From Sphingomonas crocodyli (GTDB taxonomy: Bacteria > Pseudomonadota > Alphaproteobacteria > Sphingomonadales > Sphingomonadaceae): a DNA stretch of 64,000 bases. Position numbers and translations under genes: made by a program. The notes under the pieces are model-generated. The model ran no database searches. It was not told where the DNA came from and worked only from the letters and a program-made list of their open reading frames with translations. The stretch's first letter is position 1. Every line of letters starts with the position of its first letter. Shown one piece after another: positions 9,176 through 17,664 of the stretch. Location: assembly GCF_004005865.1 (NCBI RefSeq), contig NZ_SACN01000002.1, forward strand, positions 310,001 through 374,000. Direction: 5' to 3'.

Positions 9176-10180
9176 CTAATTGGGGCGGACGAAGGGAAAC
9201 ACCTCCTCCTCGACCAGCTTGAGCATGTTGAGCGCCTTGGCGGGTGCGATGCCGGCGAGCAGCGGGTTGAACAACAATTCGCCATCCGGCCCCAGATCGT
9301 CGATCAGCGCGATCGCCTCCTCTGGGTTCAGGATCAGATAGGGCTCGGGCTTGCCGGCCTCGCGAACATAAGGGCCGCGGAAGATCGCGCCGCCCTCGCT
9401 CGGCGCCTTGCCGCCATCGTCGCGTATCTGGTTGGTCTGCTCGACATAGGTGCGGTTCACATGGTCGATATGCGGCATCAGTTCGGCCTCGACCTTCGCC
9501 TTGTCGTCCTTCGTCACCCACAGGAACATCGGGCCGCGTCTGGCACGCGGGCCGGGATCGGGCTTGCCGTGGCGCTGGCAGGCTTCGCGATACAGCTCCC
9601 AATGCGCGACCGTCGCCGACTGGAAACTGTCGGCCAGCCGCGCGGCACGATCGATCGCGGCGGGGGTGACGCCACCCAGGTTGATGGGGACGTGGCTTTG
9701 AACGGGCAGGGGGCGCAGCCGCACCGTCGTCCCGCGATAGTCGAACGGCTCGCCGCTCCACGCCGTGCGAAGGAAGGGGATCAGCGCGTCCATCGTCTTG
9801 CCGCGCTTCGTGAAGTCGGCGCCGAACGCCTGGAAATCGGCGGGCTGGGTGCCGATCCCCATGCCCAGGATCAGCCGCCCGTTGAGGCAAAGATCGGCGA
9901 CCGCCACCTCCTCCGCCAGGCGCAGCGGTTCGTAGAGGGGCGCGAGGACGACGTTGGTCTGAAAGCGAATCACTTTCGTGCGCGCGCCCACCGCCGCCGC
10001 GAAGATCAGCGGGCACGAACTGAAGCCGTCGTCATTCTGGTGATGCTCGCCCACGCCCGTATGCGCGAAGCCCTGCTCGTCTGCCCACTGCAGGCAATCG
10101 AGCGCGCCTGCATAGATGTCGGCGCCCGACACGCCGAATTCGGGCGGGTGGCGCAGATCGAAGTTCATGATGCGGGGCAC
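9176..10180 (-). CDS. LLM-class (luciferase-like) flavin-dependent oxidoreductase
   Basis: 334 aa from the GTG at 10180, or 330 aa from the ATG at 10168. The GTG is preferred because AGAGGA lies 6-7 nt upstream and the ATG has no SD. The bacterial luciferase-like fold is shown by GVGEHHQND, RTKVIRFQTNVV, and LILGMGIGTQPADFQAFG. Such enzymes are FMN- or F420-linked monooxygenases or reductases. The substrate is unknown. The gene stands alone. Confidence 0.87.
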   Translation of the reverse strand: MPRIMNFDLRHPPEFGVSGADIYAGALDCLQWADEQGFAHTGVGEHHQNDDGFSSCPLIFAAAVGARTKVIRFQTNVVLAPLYEPLRLAEEVAVADLCLNGRLILGMGIGTQPADFQAFGADFTKRGKTMDALIPFLRTAWSGEPFDYRGTTVRLRPLPVQSHVPINLGGVTPAAIDRAARLADSFQSATVAHWELYREACQRHGKPDPGPRARRGPMFLWVTKDDKAKVEAELMPHIDHVNRTYVEQTNQIRDDGGKAPSEGGAIFRGPYVREAGKPEPYLILNPEEAIALIDDLGPDGELLFNPLLAGIAPAKALNMLKLVEEEVFPFVRPN

Positions 10181-10265
10181 GGGCGATCCTCTCTGGCTTT
10201 GGAGAGGGCCTAGCCTGTGTGATCGACGATGGAGCCGGCGACGCGGCCCGATCCGGAAGGGCGGA

Positions 10266-10796
10266 TCAGCGCGGGCGCTTTTCCTCGGCCCGGCGCAATA
10301 TCTCGAACGCCGCCTGCACCGCCTGGAAACGGACGGCGGCCGCCGCGTCATTGGGCTTCACGTCGGGATGGTTTGCCTTCACCAGCCGGCGCCACGCCGC
10401 CTGGATCGCATCGAAATCCGCATCGCTTTCCAGCTCGAGCGTCTCGAGCGCGCGCAGCTCGTCGCCGGTCCAGCGGCCGTCGCCGGGGCCGGCCCAGCCA
10501 TAATGCGATGCTTCGGCATAGCCCGATGCCGATCGCCGTTCCTGCCGTTCGCGCTCGGCGGCTTCTTCGGCGCTAAGGCCCTGAAAATAGTCCCAGTTCT
10601 TATTGTACTCGGCCGCATGTTCGGGGCAGAAATACCAGCGTTCCGGGCTGTTGGGCGATTTGGGCGCGGGGCAGTCGCCTGGCTTGTCGCAGCCGTGCCG
10701 GTCGCACATGCGCACCTTGGTCGCCCCGCGCTCGCTGCCATAGCCGCGCCAGCGGGGGAAACCCCAGTCGTTCGATCGGGAGGATGATCGGGCCAT
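10266..10796 (-). CDS. J-domain co-chaperone with N-terminal Cys cluster
   Basis: 176 aa. The J domain is C-terminal, unlike DnaJ: helix II, then the HPD motif at 143-145, then helix III. It should stimulate a DnaK-type ATPase. The N-terminal half has Cys31, Cys36, Cys42 and Cys57 with nearby His residues (CDRHGCDKPGDC; FCPEH), which could bind zinc. A charged linker (AEEAAERERQERRSA) joins the parts. It is monocistronic, with the next gene transcribed away from it. Confidence 0.88.
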   Translation of the reverse strand: MARSSSRSNDWGFPRWRGYGSERGATKVRMCDRHGCDKPGDCPAPKSPNSPERWYFCPEHAAEYNKNWDYFQGLSAEEAAERERQERRSASGYAEASHYGWAGPGDGRWTGDELRALETLELESDADFDAIQAAWRRLVKANHPDVKPNDAAAAVRFQAVQAAFEILRRAEEKRPR

Positions 10797-10999
10797 AAGA
10801 TCCCATCATAACGCGCGAGCCGTGAACGGGCCATTGCAGCGACCAAAAATATAGTTTCCGACCAATGGATGAGCGTGGTGAACGCTTTCCAACCCCGCCA
10901 GTAACCCGAATTTTACGGCCCGCAGGATAGAAGCGTCTTCGTGGTTCGGAAGCGTGTGTCCGGGCCACGGCGTAACCTGGTTGTATTCGGGGTAGTGAA

Positions 11000-11662
11000 A
11001 TGGCGTTGATTCAGGCGAACGCCGCGCTTGCGGGCGCGGCCGAGGTGATGGGCTCTCTGCTGCGGGCGGATGGAGCCGCGAACCACCCCTGGATTTCGCA
11101 CGATATCTTCAATTCGGGTCGCGAGACTTCGCGCAATCTGGCCGATGCGGTCCACCATGTCGCGCATCTCCACGGCGGGCAGCGCGGCATCATCGATTGG
11201 GCGCGCGAAAAGGGCGGGGCGGAGCATGAGGTTCGCTGGCTCGACGAAGCCGCACAGGGTTTCGCGGCCGAACGGCTCTATCTGTTCAAGGTCGTGACCG
11301 CCGTCGGCCCGCTGCCCAGCACGCCGGGCCAGGCGCATTGCGAACAGGCGCTTGCCGGGCAGCGTCATGCGATCGAGATGCTGGGCCGTTCGGACCGCAC
11401 CGGCTGCGCGCTGGGCGCGGCGCTCACCCTGATGCTCGATTGGCGGGCGATCCGCTGCCTGATCGATGCGGCGGCGCAGCGCTTCGGCGTCGATCTGGTG
11501 CCGCCGGCCCTCCCGCCGCGTGGCGCGACGCTGGATGTGCCGGCGGGTGCTACGCCGGGTGCCGAGCGGGCGATGGCCTTCGGCGCGCAGCAGATGCTCG
11601 CCCAGCATCGCGGCCTGTGGGATCTGCTGGCGTCGCGCGCCGCGGCCCGCGCTGGCGGATAA
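11000..11662 (+). CDS. Conserved hypothetical protein, 220 aa
   Basis: I do not recognise the family. The protein is helical, soluble, without signal peptide or membrane segment, and rich in Ala and His (HHVAHLHGGQRGIIDWA). Codon use matches the neighbours and the frame is well isolated, so it is a real gene. It ends 69 nt before the MoxR gene and may share its transcript. The SD before ATG 11000 is weak. Confidence 0.7.
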   Translation: MALIQANAALAGAAEVMGSLLRADGAANHPWISHDIFNSGRETSRNLADAVHHVAHLHGGQRGIIDWAREKGGAEHEVRWLDEAAQGFAAERLYLFKVVTAVGPLPSTPGQAHCEQALAGQRHAIEMLGRSDRTGCALGAALTLMLDWRAIRCLIDAAAQRFGVDLVPPALPPRGATLDVPAGATPGAERAMAFGAQQMLAQHRGLWDLLASRAAARAGG

Positions 11663-11701
11663 CGCCGCCTTTCCGTTGCGCCGCAGCGCAGGCCGCCTTA
11701 T

Positions 11702-11729
11702 CGATCTCCATAACGGGTTATGGAGATCG
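11702..11729 (+). promoter_or_regulatory. Perfect palindrome covering the moxR ribosome binding site
   Basis: Two 13-nt arms match without mismatch around a GG loop: CGATCTCCATAAC and GTTATGGAGATCG. The right arm contains the SD GGAGA (11722-11726) of the GTG start at 11732, and the left arm supplies TCTCC (11705-11709) to pair with it. In RNA this would hide the SD; in DNA it could be a repressor operator. Arms this long next to each other are not expected by chance. Confidence 0.6.
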
Positions 11730-11731
11730 GC

Positions 11732-12577
11732 GTGCGCTTCGAAGGAACCAGCAACTATATTGCCACTGCGGACCTGAAGGTCGCGGTCAACGCCGCGGTG
11801 ACGCTGCGTCGTCCCCTGCTGGTGAAGGGCGAGCCGGGGACCGGCAAGACCGTCCTCGCGCATGAGATTGCGGCCGCGACCGGCGCGCCCCTGATCCAGT
11901 GGCACGTCAAATCGACCACCAAGGCGCATCAGGGCCTGTACGAATATGATGCCGTGGCGCGTCTTCGCGACGGCCAGCTGGGCGACGAGCGCGTCCACGA
12001 CATCAAGAATTACATCCGCCGGGGGAAGTTGTGGGAGGCGTTCACCTCGCCGCAGCTGCCCGTTCTGCTGATCGACGAGATTGACAAGGCCGACATCGAA
12101 TTCCCGAACGATCTGCTCCAGGAACTCGATCGCATGTCGTTCGACGTGTACGAAACGGGCGAGACGATCGCGGCGAAGGAGCGGCCGATCGTCGTCATCA
12201 CGTCGAACAACGAAAAGGAGCTGCCCGACGCCTTCCTGCGCCGCTGCTTCTTCCACTATATCAAGTTCCCCGACCGCGAGACGATGCAGTCGATCGTCGA
12301 CGTCCACTTCCCCGGCATCCAGAAGTCGCTGGTCAGCCGCGCGATGGACATCTTCTACAACATCCGCGAGGTGCCCGGCCTCAAGAAGAAGCCGTCGACC
12401 AGCGAACTGCTCGACTGGCTGAAACTGCTGCTGGCGGAAGACATGCCGCTGGAAGTGCTCCAGTCCGCCGACCCCAAGAAGGCGATCCCCCCGCTCCACG
12501 GCGCCCTGCTCAAGAACGAGCAGGACATCATGCTGTTCGAACGGCTGGCGTTTTTGAGCCGGCGGCAGGGTAGTTAA
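11732..12577 (+). CDS. MoxR-family AAA+ ATPase
   Basis: 281 aa from GTG 11732, which has GGAGA 5 nt upstream and gives the N-terminus MRFEGTSNYIATADLK as I remember it for relatives. An in-frame ATG at 11720 lies inside the palindrome. Walker A is GEPGTGKT, Walker B is LLIDEIDK, and sensor 1 is VVITSNNEKELP. MoxR ATPases remodel or insert cofactors into target proteins, usually with a VWA-domain partner encoded next. Here no VWA gene follows; a SIMPL protein begins 4 nt after the stop. Confidence 0.9.
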   Translation: MRFEGTSNYIATADLKVAVNAAVTLRRPLLVKGEPGTGKTVLAHEIAAATGAPLIQWHVKSTTKAHQGLYEYDAVARLRDGQLGDERVHDIKNYIRRGKLWEAFTSPQLPVLLIDEIDKADIEFPNDLLQELDRMSFDVYETGETIAAKERPIVVITSNNEKELPDAFLRRCFFHYIKFPDRETMQSIVDVHFPGIQKSLVSRAMDIFYNIREVPGLKKKPSTSELLDWLKLLLAEDMPLEVLQSADPKKAIPPLHGALLKNEQDIMLFERLAFLSRRQGS

Positions 12578-12581
12578 ATCG

Positions 12582-13340
12582 ATGGGAGCAAATTGGGCGC
12601 TTACTGCTGCTACGATTTATAGCGTGTTGAGTTCGTCGCCTGCGCCGGCTCAATATGCGGTTCCAGTTGCGGCGGGAGAAGTGCCGCTCGAAATCGTAAC
12701 CTACGGATCGAGCGAAAACACAGCGCAGGAAGCGACGATGAGCGTCTGCGTCACGTCGCGAAGCAAGACAGCATCCGAAGCAGATAGCGCCGCCAGATCT
12801 CTGGCGGAAAAGGTACGCGCGGCTTTGGTCGCGCAAGGAATTCCGTCCTCCGATCTTGTCCTGCGTCAGCCTGGCAATGTCGGTCGGATGGGTTTCGTCG
12901 GTAATGAAGCTTTCGATCCAGAAGATATGCCAGCAGCGCTAGCGCAGATGCAGCAGGGCAATGCGACTAAGTCGGCAACCGCTTATATTGATGTTACGGT
13001 CCGTGACCTTACTAAGCTAGACCAAATCCGTCGTTCGCTGCTCGACTTGAATGCAAGCTTCGCGGCGGGACCGATCCTGAAATTGAGGGATGAGGATGCG
13101 GCGCGCCGGGCAGCGATCGCCGACGCTGTCGCCAAAGCGCAGCGTGAAGCCGACGATTATGCCGCTGCGCTTCACATGCGTGTCAGCCGGATTGTTCGGA
13201 TAAAAAATAGCGCGCCCGTCGATGCGGCGTTCAATATGAACATGCTTCAACGGCTGACGAGCAGCAATCTGTCTGCGTCGGTGGAGGACAAGGTCACCAC
13301 CGACGTTCGCGTTACCGTCGAGTTTGTTCTCAGCAAATAA
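12582..13340 (+). CDS. Secreted SIMPL (DUF541) domain protein
   Basis: 252 aa. Residues 1-24 resemble a signal peptide ending in APAQ. The rest matches the SIMPL fold: an N-terminal strand-rich part (LEIVTYGSSENTAQEA), a helix with ASEADSAARSLAEKVRAALV, and the AARRAAIADAVAKAQREADDYAAAL helix region near residue 180. Periplasmic SIMPL proteins such as E. coli YggE have been linked to stress tolerance. The gene is visibly less GC-rich than its neighbours, and its SD is weak. It may be a later insertion behind moxR. Confidence 0.8.
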   Translation: MGANWALTAATIYSVLSSSPAPAQYAVPVAAGEVPLEIVTYGSSENTAQEATMSVCVTSRSKTASEADSAARSLAEKVRAALVAQGIPSSDLVLRQPGNVGRMGFVGNEAFDPEDMPAALAQMQQGNATKSATAYIDVTVRDLTKLDQIRRSLLDLNASFAAGPILKLRDEDAARRAAIADAVAKAQREADDYAAALHMRVSRIVRIKNSAPVDAAFNMNMLQRLTSSNLSASVEDKVTTDVRVTVEFVLSK

Positions 13341-13346
13341 GCGCCG

Positions 13347-13508
13347 CTACATCCGCGCGGCGCGATCCCGTTTATAGTTCGAGATCAGCTCTCGATAGCG
13401 GCCGGCGATGCGTTGCTGGCCGCGGCGGGCTTCGACGGTGGGGGCATAGTCGGCGCGGATCAACGCGACCTGCTGGCGGTGGTACAGATAGTTGAGGTCA
13501 CAGGTCAT
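13347..13508 (-). CDS. Small hypothetical protein, 53 aa
   Basis: A short gene with a strong SD (AGGAGAGG, 5 nt before ATG 13508). The product begins MTCDLNYLYHRQQVALIRAD and ends RDRAARM. It is basic, helical, rich in Arg, Gln and Tyr, and has no signal peptide. It ends 6 nt from the convergent SIMPL gene. I recall similar small unnamed proteins in sphingomonads. Function unknown. Confidence 0.65.
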   Translation of the reverse strand: MTCDLNYLYHRQQVALIRADYAPTVEARRGQQRIAGRYRELISNYKRDRAARM

Positions 13509-13744
13509 CGGGCCTCTCCTTCGCCGCGCCCTCTTTGGGGCATCCTCTCCTGCCGATACGCGGATACTCGCACCTCGGCCCGCTTCGCGACTCGGGGTCG
13601 GGGCTGCGGTGCAAGCAGAGTATCACTTGCCTGTGGATAAGTCGGCCATAAGGGGAATCCCATAGGCGTATCCGCCGCACGGTCTGGCTCGACGGAGCCG
13701 GTCCGATTTGCCAGAAAGGGTGAAATTTTCAGAAAGGCAGACGA
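13509..13744. other. Intergenic region, no recognised element
   Basis: A 236-bp gap between divergent genes: the 53-aa protein on minus and the hydrolase on plus. It must hold both promoters. I see no convincing -35/-10 pair and no repeat. Confidence 0.5.
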
Positions 13745-15640
13745 ATGAAATTGTCGCGCGCGTTGCTGTTTCTCTCGATCACCGCATCAACCGCCGCGAT
13801 CGCCCAAACGGCGGAAAAGCTTACGCCCCCGATGGAGGTCGACATTCCGTCGAGCTTCGAGGCGACCACCCCGCAGGCCGATTATATCCGGCGCGAGGTG
13901 ATGATCCCGATGCGCGACGGCAAGAAGATGTTCGCCGTCATCGTGATGCGCAAAGGCACGAGCGCCGCGCCGATCCTGCTGACGCGCACCCCCTATAACG
14001 CCGCCAAGGCGACGAGCCGCAATGCGAGCCAGAAGATCGAGGAGATCGTGCCGATCTCCGACGCCGAGTTCATCAACGACAACTATATCCGCGTCTATGA
14101 GGATGTGCGCGGGCGCAACGGATCCGAGGGCGACTATGTGATGAACCGGCCGCTGCGCGGTCCGCTCAACGCCACCGATACCGATCATGCCACCGACGCC
14201 TATGACACGATCGACTGGCTGGTGAAGAATGTGCCCGAAACGAACGGGCGCGTCGCGATGACGGGATCGTCCTATCCCGGCTTCACCACGCTGATGGCGA
14301 CGATCGATCCGCATCCGGCGCTCAAGGCCGTGGTGCCGATGTCGCCGATGGTCGACGGCTGGATGGGCGACGACTGGTTCCACAACGGCGCCTATCGCCA
14401 GGCCGGCTACGACTATTTCGTGTCGCAAATGGCGCAGAAGGGCGATGGCGACGACGTCGCGTCGGGCACCGGCGATCAATATGCGCTGTGGCTCAAGGCG
14501 GGATCGGCCGGCGATTATGTGAAAGCCTATGGCCTCGATAAGCTGCCGCAGAGCCGGAAGATGCAGGAGCATCCGGCCTATGACGATTTCTGGAAGGGGC
14601 AGGCGGTCGACAAGCTGCTCGGCGCCCGGCCCTTCACCGTGCCGATGACGCTGGTCGTCGGGCAATGGGATCAGGAGGACAGCTATGGCGCGGCGGCCGT
14701 GTTCCGCGCGCTCAAGGGCAAGGACACAGGCGGTAACCTGCATCTCGTCGTCGGGCCGTGGCGGCATTCGGGGGTGAATTATGACGGGTCGTCGCTGGGC
14801 GCGCTGCGCTTCGCGGGCGATACCGCGCTCCAGTTCCGCCGCGACGTGATGAAGCCGTGGCTCGACCAGTATCTGAAGCCCGGCGCGGCGAAGTTCGATG
14901 TGCCCGCCGCCTACACCTACGCGACCGGCCTCGATAAATGGCAGGGGACGGCGGACATCCTCGATGCGCCGCTCAAGCCGCTTTATCTGGAATCGGGCTT
15001 CGGCCTCGGCTGGGAGAAGGCGGCGAAGGCCGATCGCGACACCTATCTGTCCGATCCGGCCAAGCCGGTGCCGTTCGTGCCGCGCCCGGTTCACTGGGGC
15101 GATGCCGATCAGTGGAAGCCGTGGCTCGTCAGCGACCAGCGCTTCGCCGACAGCCGTCCCGATGTGCTGACCTACGTCACCGAGCCGCTGACCAAGGCGG
15201 TCCATATTCGCGGGCGGCCGAAGGTCGATCTCTATGCGGCGACCACGGGCACCGACAGCGACTGGGTGGTCAAGCTGATCGACGTCTATCCGGAGGAATA
15301 TACGTCCGATCCCAAGCTGGCCGGTTTCCAGCTGGGCGTGGGCATGGAGATTTTCCGAGGCCGCTATGTCGACGGGTTCGATAAGCCGCATGCGCTGAAA
15401 CCCGGCCAGGTCGAAAATTACAAGTTCGAGCTGCCGACGGTGAATCACGCCTTCCTGCCCGGCCACCGCATCATGGTGCAGGTCCAGTCGAGCTGGTTCC
15501 CGCTCTACGACCGCAACCCGCAGACCTATGTGAAGAACATCTTCTTCGCGAAGCCGGGCGACTACAAGAAGGCGACCCAGAGCGTGTTCACCGGCGGCGC
15601 GACCGCCAGTTCGGTGATGCTACCGGTGGTGGAGGACTGA
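13745..15640 (+). CDS. CocE/NonD hydrolase, alpha-amino-acid ester hydrolase-like
   Basis: 631 aa including a signal peptide (about 1-20, ending AIAQ), so it is periplasmic or secreted. The alpha/beta-hydrolase nucleophile is Ser176 in GSSYPG. The acid is in VGQWDQEDSYG and the histidine in VGPWRHSG, followed by a C-terminal jelly-roll domain. Length and the GxSYxG motif fit alpha-amino-acid ester hydrolases and glutaryl acylases rather than the shorter cocaine esterase. Substrate is likely an amino-acid ester or beta-lactam side chain. It is monocistronic, with an SD-like AGAAAGG before the ATG. Confidence 0.87.
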   Translation: MKLSRALLFLSITASTAAIAQTAEKLTPPMEVDIPSSFEATTPQADYIRREVMIPMRDGKKMFAVIVMRKGTSAAPILLTRTPYNAAKATSRNASQKIEEIVPISDAEFINDNYIRVYEDVRGRNGSEGDYVMNRPLRGPLNATDTDHATDAYDTIDWLVKNVPETNGRVAMTGSSYPGFTTLMATIDPHPALKAVVPMSPMVDGWMGDDWFHNGAYRQAGYDYFVSQMAQKGDGDDVASGTGDQYALWLKAGSAGDYVKAYGLDKLPQSRKMQEHPAYDDFWKGQAVDKLLGARPFTVPMTLVVGQWDQEDSYGAAAVFRALKGKDTGGNLHLVVGPWRHSGVNYDGSSLGALRFAGDTALQFRRDVMKPWLDQYLKPGAAKFDVPAAYTYATGLDKWQGTADILDAPLKPLYLESGFGLGWEKAAKADRDTYLSDPAKPVPFVPRPVHWGDADQWKPWLVSDQRFADSRPDVLTYVTEPLTKAVHIRGRPKVDLYAATTGTDSDWVVKLIDVYPEEYTSDPKLAGFQLGVGMEIFRGRYVDGFDKPHALKPGQVENYKFELPTVNHAFLPGHRIMVQVQSSWFPLYDRNPQTYVKNIFFAKPGDYKKATQSVFTGGATASSVMLPVVED

Positions 15641-15683
15641 CGAGATAACGTTATGTTAGCTTCCGTTGGGCAAGGAAGCTGGC

Positions 15684-16256
15684 ATGCAGAACTTCGCTTC
15701 GCTTGAGCCGGTTCCCGGCGCGCGCTTCACGGTCGAGCGCGCGGACGGGAAAGAATGGCTTCACGCTCACGCACCGCGTCAATGGGGCGGCATCCTGTTC
15801 ATTGCGGCGTGGTTCTGCATGTGGAGCGCCGGCGGCGTCGTGGTGCTGGCCGATATGTTCCTGGGCGACAACCCTCTGTTCGCTGCTGCGTGGCTGGTCG
15901 GATGGGCCGTGGGTTGGGTTTTCGCCGGGGCGTGGCTGCTGTGGCAGGTCGCGGGGCGCTGTATTCTGGGCGTCGAAGAGGGTGCGCTCGTCTATCATTG
16001 GTCGATGCCGCTATGCTCCAGAACGAAGCGATATGATGTCGCGCAGATCCGGCATCTGAGAATCGCTCCGCCGCCCGCGCAGGGGGAGGAAAGTGGGCAG
16101 GCGGCGCAGATGCCCGTCTTCTCTTCATCGTCCGGTTCGGTGCAGTTCAGCTATGGCGCGCGCACCGTGGGCGTGATGCCGGGACTCGACCATGCGGAAG
16201 GCGCGATGATCGTCGATTGGCTGGTGAAGCGTTTGCCGGATCAGGCGCGCGCATAG
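15684..16256 (+). CDS. Hypothetical membrane protein, 190 aa
   Basis: The ATG at 15684 has AAGGA about 9 nt upstream. Two adjacent hydrophobic segments (about 35-60 and 68-92) are followed by a soluble C-terminal part with strands (RCILGVEEGALVYHW; SGSVQFSYGARTVGVMPG). The layout resembles small inner-membrane proteins with a PH-like domain. I do not recognise a named family. Confidence 0.65.
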   Translation: MQNFASLEPVPGARFTVERADGKEWLHAHAPRQWGGILFIAAWFCMWSAGGVVVLADMFLGDNPLFAAAWLVGWAVGWVFAGAWLLWQVAGRCILGVEEGALVYHWSMPLCSRTKRYDVAQIRHLRIAPPPAQGEESGQAAQMPVFSSSSGSVQFSYGARTVGVMPGLDHAEGAMIVDWLVKRLPDQARA

Positions 16257-16338
16257 GCGCGGCACTCCTCCAATCCACGAACCGAGGATATACACATCGC
16301 ATCACGAGTTAGGGGCATGATCCCCACGGAGAGATGCG

Positions 16339-17664
16339 ATGTCGAATGACGACAAGAAGAATGAAGCCGAACTGACCGGCACGACCCAGCGCCGCCGCCC
16401 GAAGCCGGGGGTGCGCGAAGTGGGCGGGCGCAGGCTCAAGCCCGCCACGCTGATGATGGGGCATGGCTATGATCCGATGTTGTCCGAAGGATCGCTCAAA
16501 CCCCCGATCTTCCTGACGTCGACCTTCGTGTTCGAAAATGCAGCCGCCGGCAAACGCCATTTCGAGGGCGTCACCGGCAAGAGGCCCGGCGGTGCCGAGG
16601 GGCTCGTCTATTCGCGCTTCAACGGGCCGGATCAGGAGATTCTCGAGGAGCGGCTGGCGATCTGGGAGGATGCCGAGGCGGCGCTGACCTTCTCGTCGGG
16701 CATGTCGGCGATCGCGACGGTGATGCTGGCAATGGTCGAGCCGGGCGACGTGATCGTCCACTCCGCGCCGCTCTATGCCGCGACCGAGGGGCTGATCGGC
16801 AAGATCCTCGGCCGCTTCGGGGTGCAGTGGCTCGATTTCCCGGCGGGTGCGACGCGCGAGGAGATCGACGCGGTGATCGCGCAGGCCAAGGCCAAGGGCC
16901 GGGTCGCGATGATCTACCTCGAAAGCCCCGCCAATCCCACCAACGCATTGGTTGATGTCGAGGCGGTGAGCGCCGCGCGCGATGCGGCCTTCGGTGGTGC
17001 GGACAAGAAGCCGCCGGTCGTGATCGACAACACCTTCCTCGGGCCTTTGTGGCAGAAGCCGCTGCGGCACGGCGCGGACCTCGTCCTCTACAGCCTCACC
17101 AAATATGCGGGCGGCCATTCGGATCTGGTTGCGGGCGGCGCGGTGGGCGCGAAGGCGCTGATCGATCAGGTGCGCGCGATGCGCAACACGATCGGCACGA
17201 TCACCGATCCGCACACCGCATGGATGCTGCTGCGCTCGCTAGAGACGCTGGAACTGCGCATGAGCCGCGCGGGCGAGAATGCGGCGAAGGTCTGCGCCTA
17301 TCTGCGCGATCATCCCAAGGTGGAGCGGATCGCCTATCTCGGTTTCCTCAAGGAAGGGACGCGGCAGGCCGACATCTACCAGCGCCACTGCACGGGGGCG
17401 GGATCGACCTTCTCGCTCTATCTGAAGGGCGGGGAGGCGGAGGCGTTCGCCTTCCTCGATGCGCTCAAGATCGCGAAGCTCGCCGTGTCACTGGGCGGCA
17501 CCGAGACGCTGGCGAGCCATCCGGCGGGGATGACGCATCTGTCGGTGCCCGATGAGCGCAAAAAGGCGCTCGATATCGGCGACAATCTGGTCCGCATCTC
17601 GATAGGCGTCGAGGATGCCGACGATCTGATCGCCGACTTCGAACAGGCGCTGGAGGCGGTTTAA
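16339..17664 (+). CDS. Cystathionine gamma-synthase-family PLP enzyme
   Basis: 441 aa. The PLP-binding lysine is Lys255 in YSLTKYAGGHSDL. YSRFNGP (91-97), SSGMSAI (119-125) and the aspartate region VVIDNTFLGP are also characteristic. Members catalyse gamma-replacement or gamma-elimination on homoserine esters, cystathionine or methionine. The roughly 30-residue basic N-terminal extension is longer than in MetB, so the exact reaction is open (synthase or methionine gamma-lyase-like). SD GGAGAG is 5 nt upstream. The stop overlaps the convergent gene by 4 nt. Confidence 0.9.
   Translation: MSNDDKKNEAELTGTTQRRRPKPGVREVGGRRLKPATLMMGHGYDPMLSEGSLKPPIFLTSTFVFENAAAGKRHFEGVTGKRPGGAEGLVYSRFNGPDQEILEERLAIWEDAEAALTFSSGMSAIATVMLAMVEPGDVIVHSAPLYAATEGLIGKILGRFGVQWLDFPAGATREEIDAVIAQAKAKGRVAMIYLESPANPTNALVDVEAVSAARDAAFGGADKKPPVVIDNTFLGPLWQKPLRHGADLVLYSLTKYAGGHSDLVAGGAVGAKALIDQVRAMRNTIGTITDPHTAWMLLRSLETLELRMSRAGENAAKVCAYLRDHPKVERIAYLGFLKEGTRQADIYQRHCTGAGSTFSLYLKGGEAEAFAFLDALKIAKLAVSLGGTETLASHPAGMTHLSVPDERKKALDIGDNLVRISIGVEDADDLIADFEQALEAV

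Noticed and set aside
16295..16341. 9-nt arms (CATCGCATC / GATGCGATG) enclosing the SD of the PLP-enzyme gene
   Set aside because: Arms of this length separated by about 30 nt are expected several times by chance in 64 kb; no compensatory evidence.
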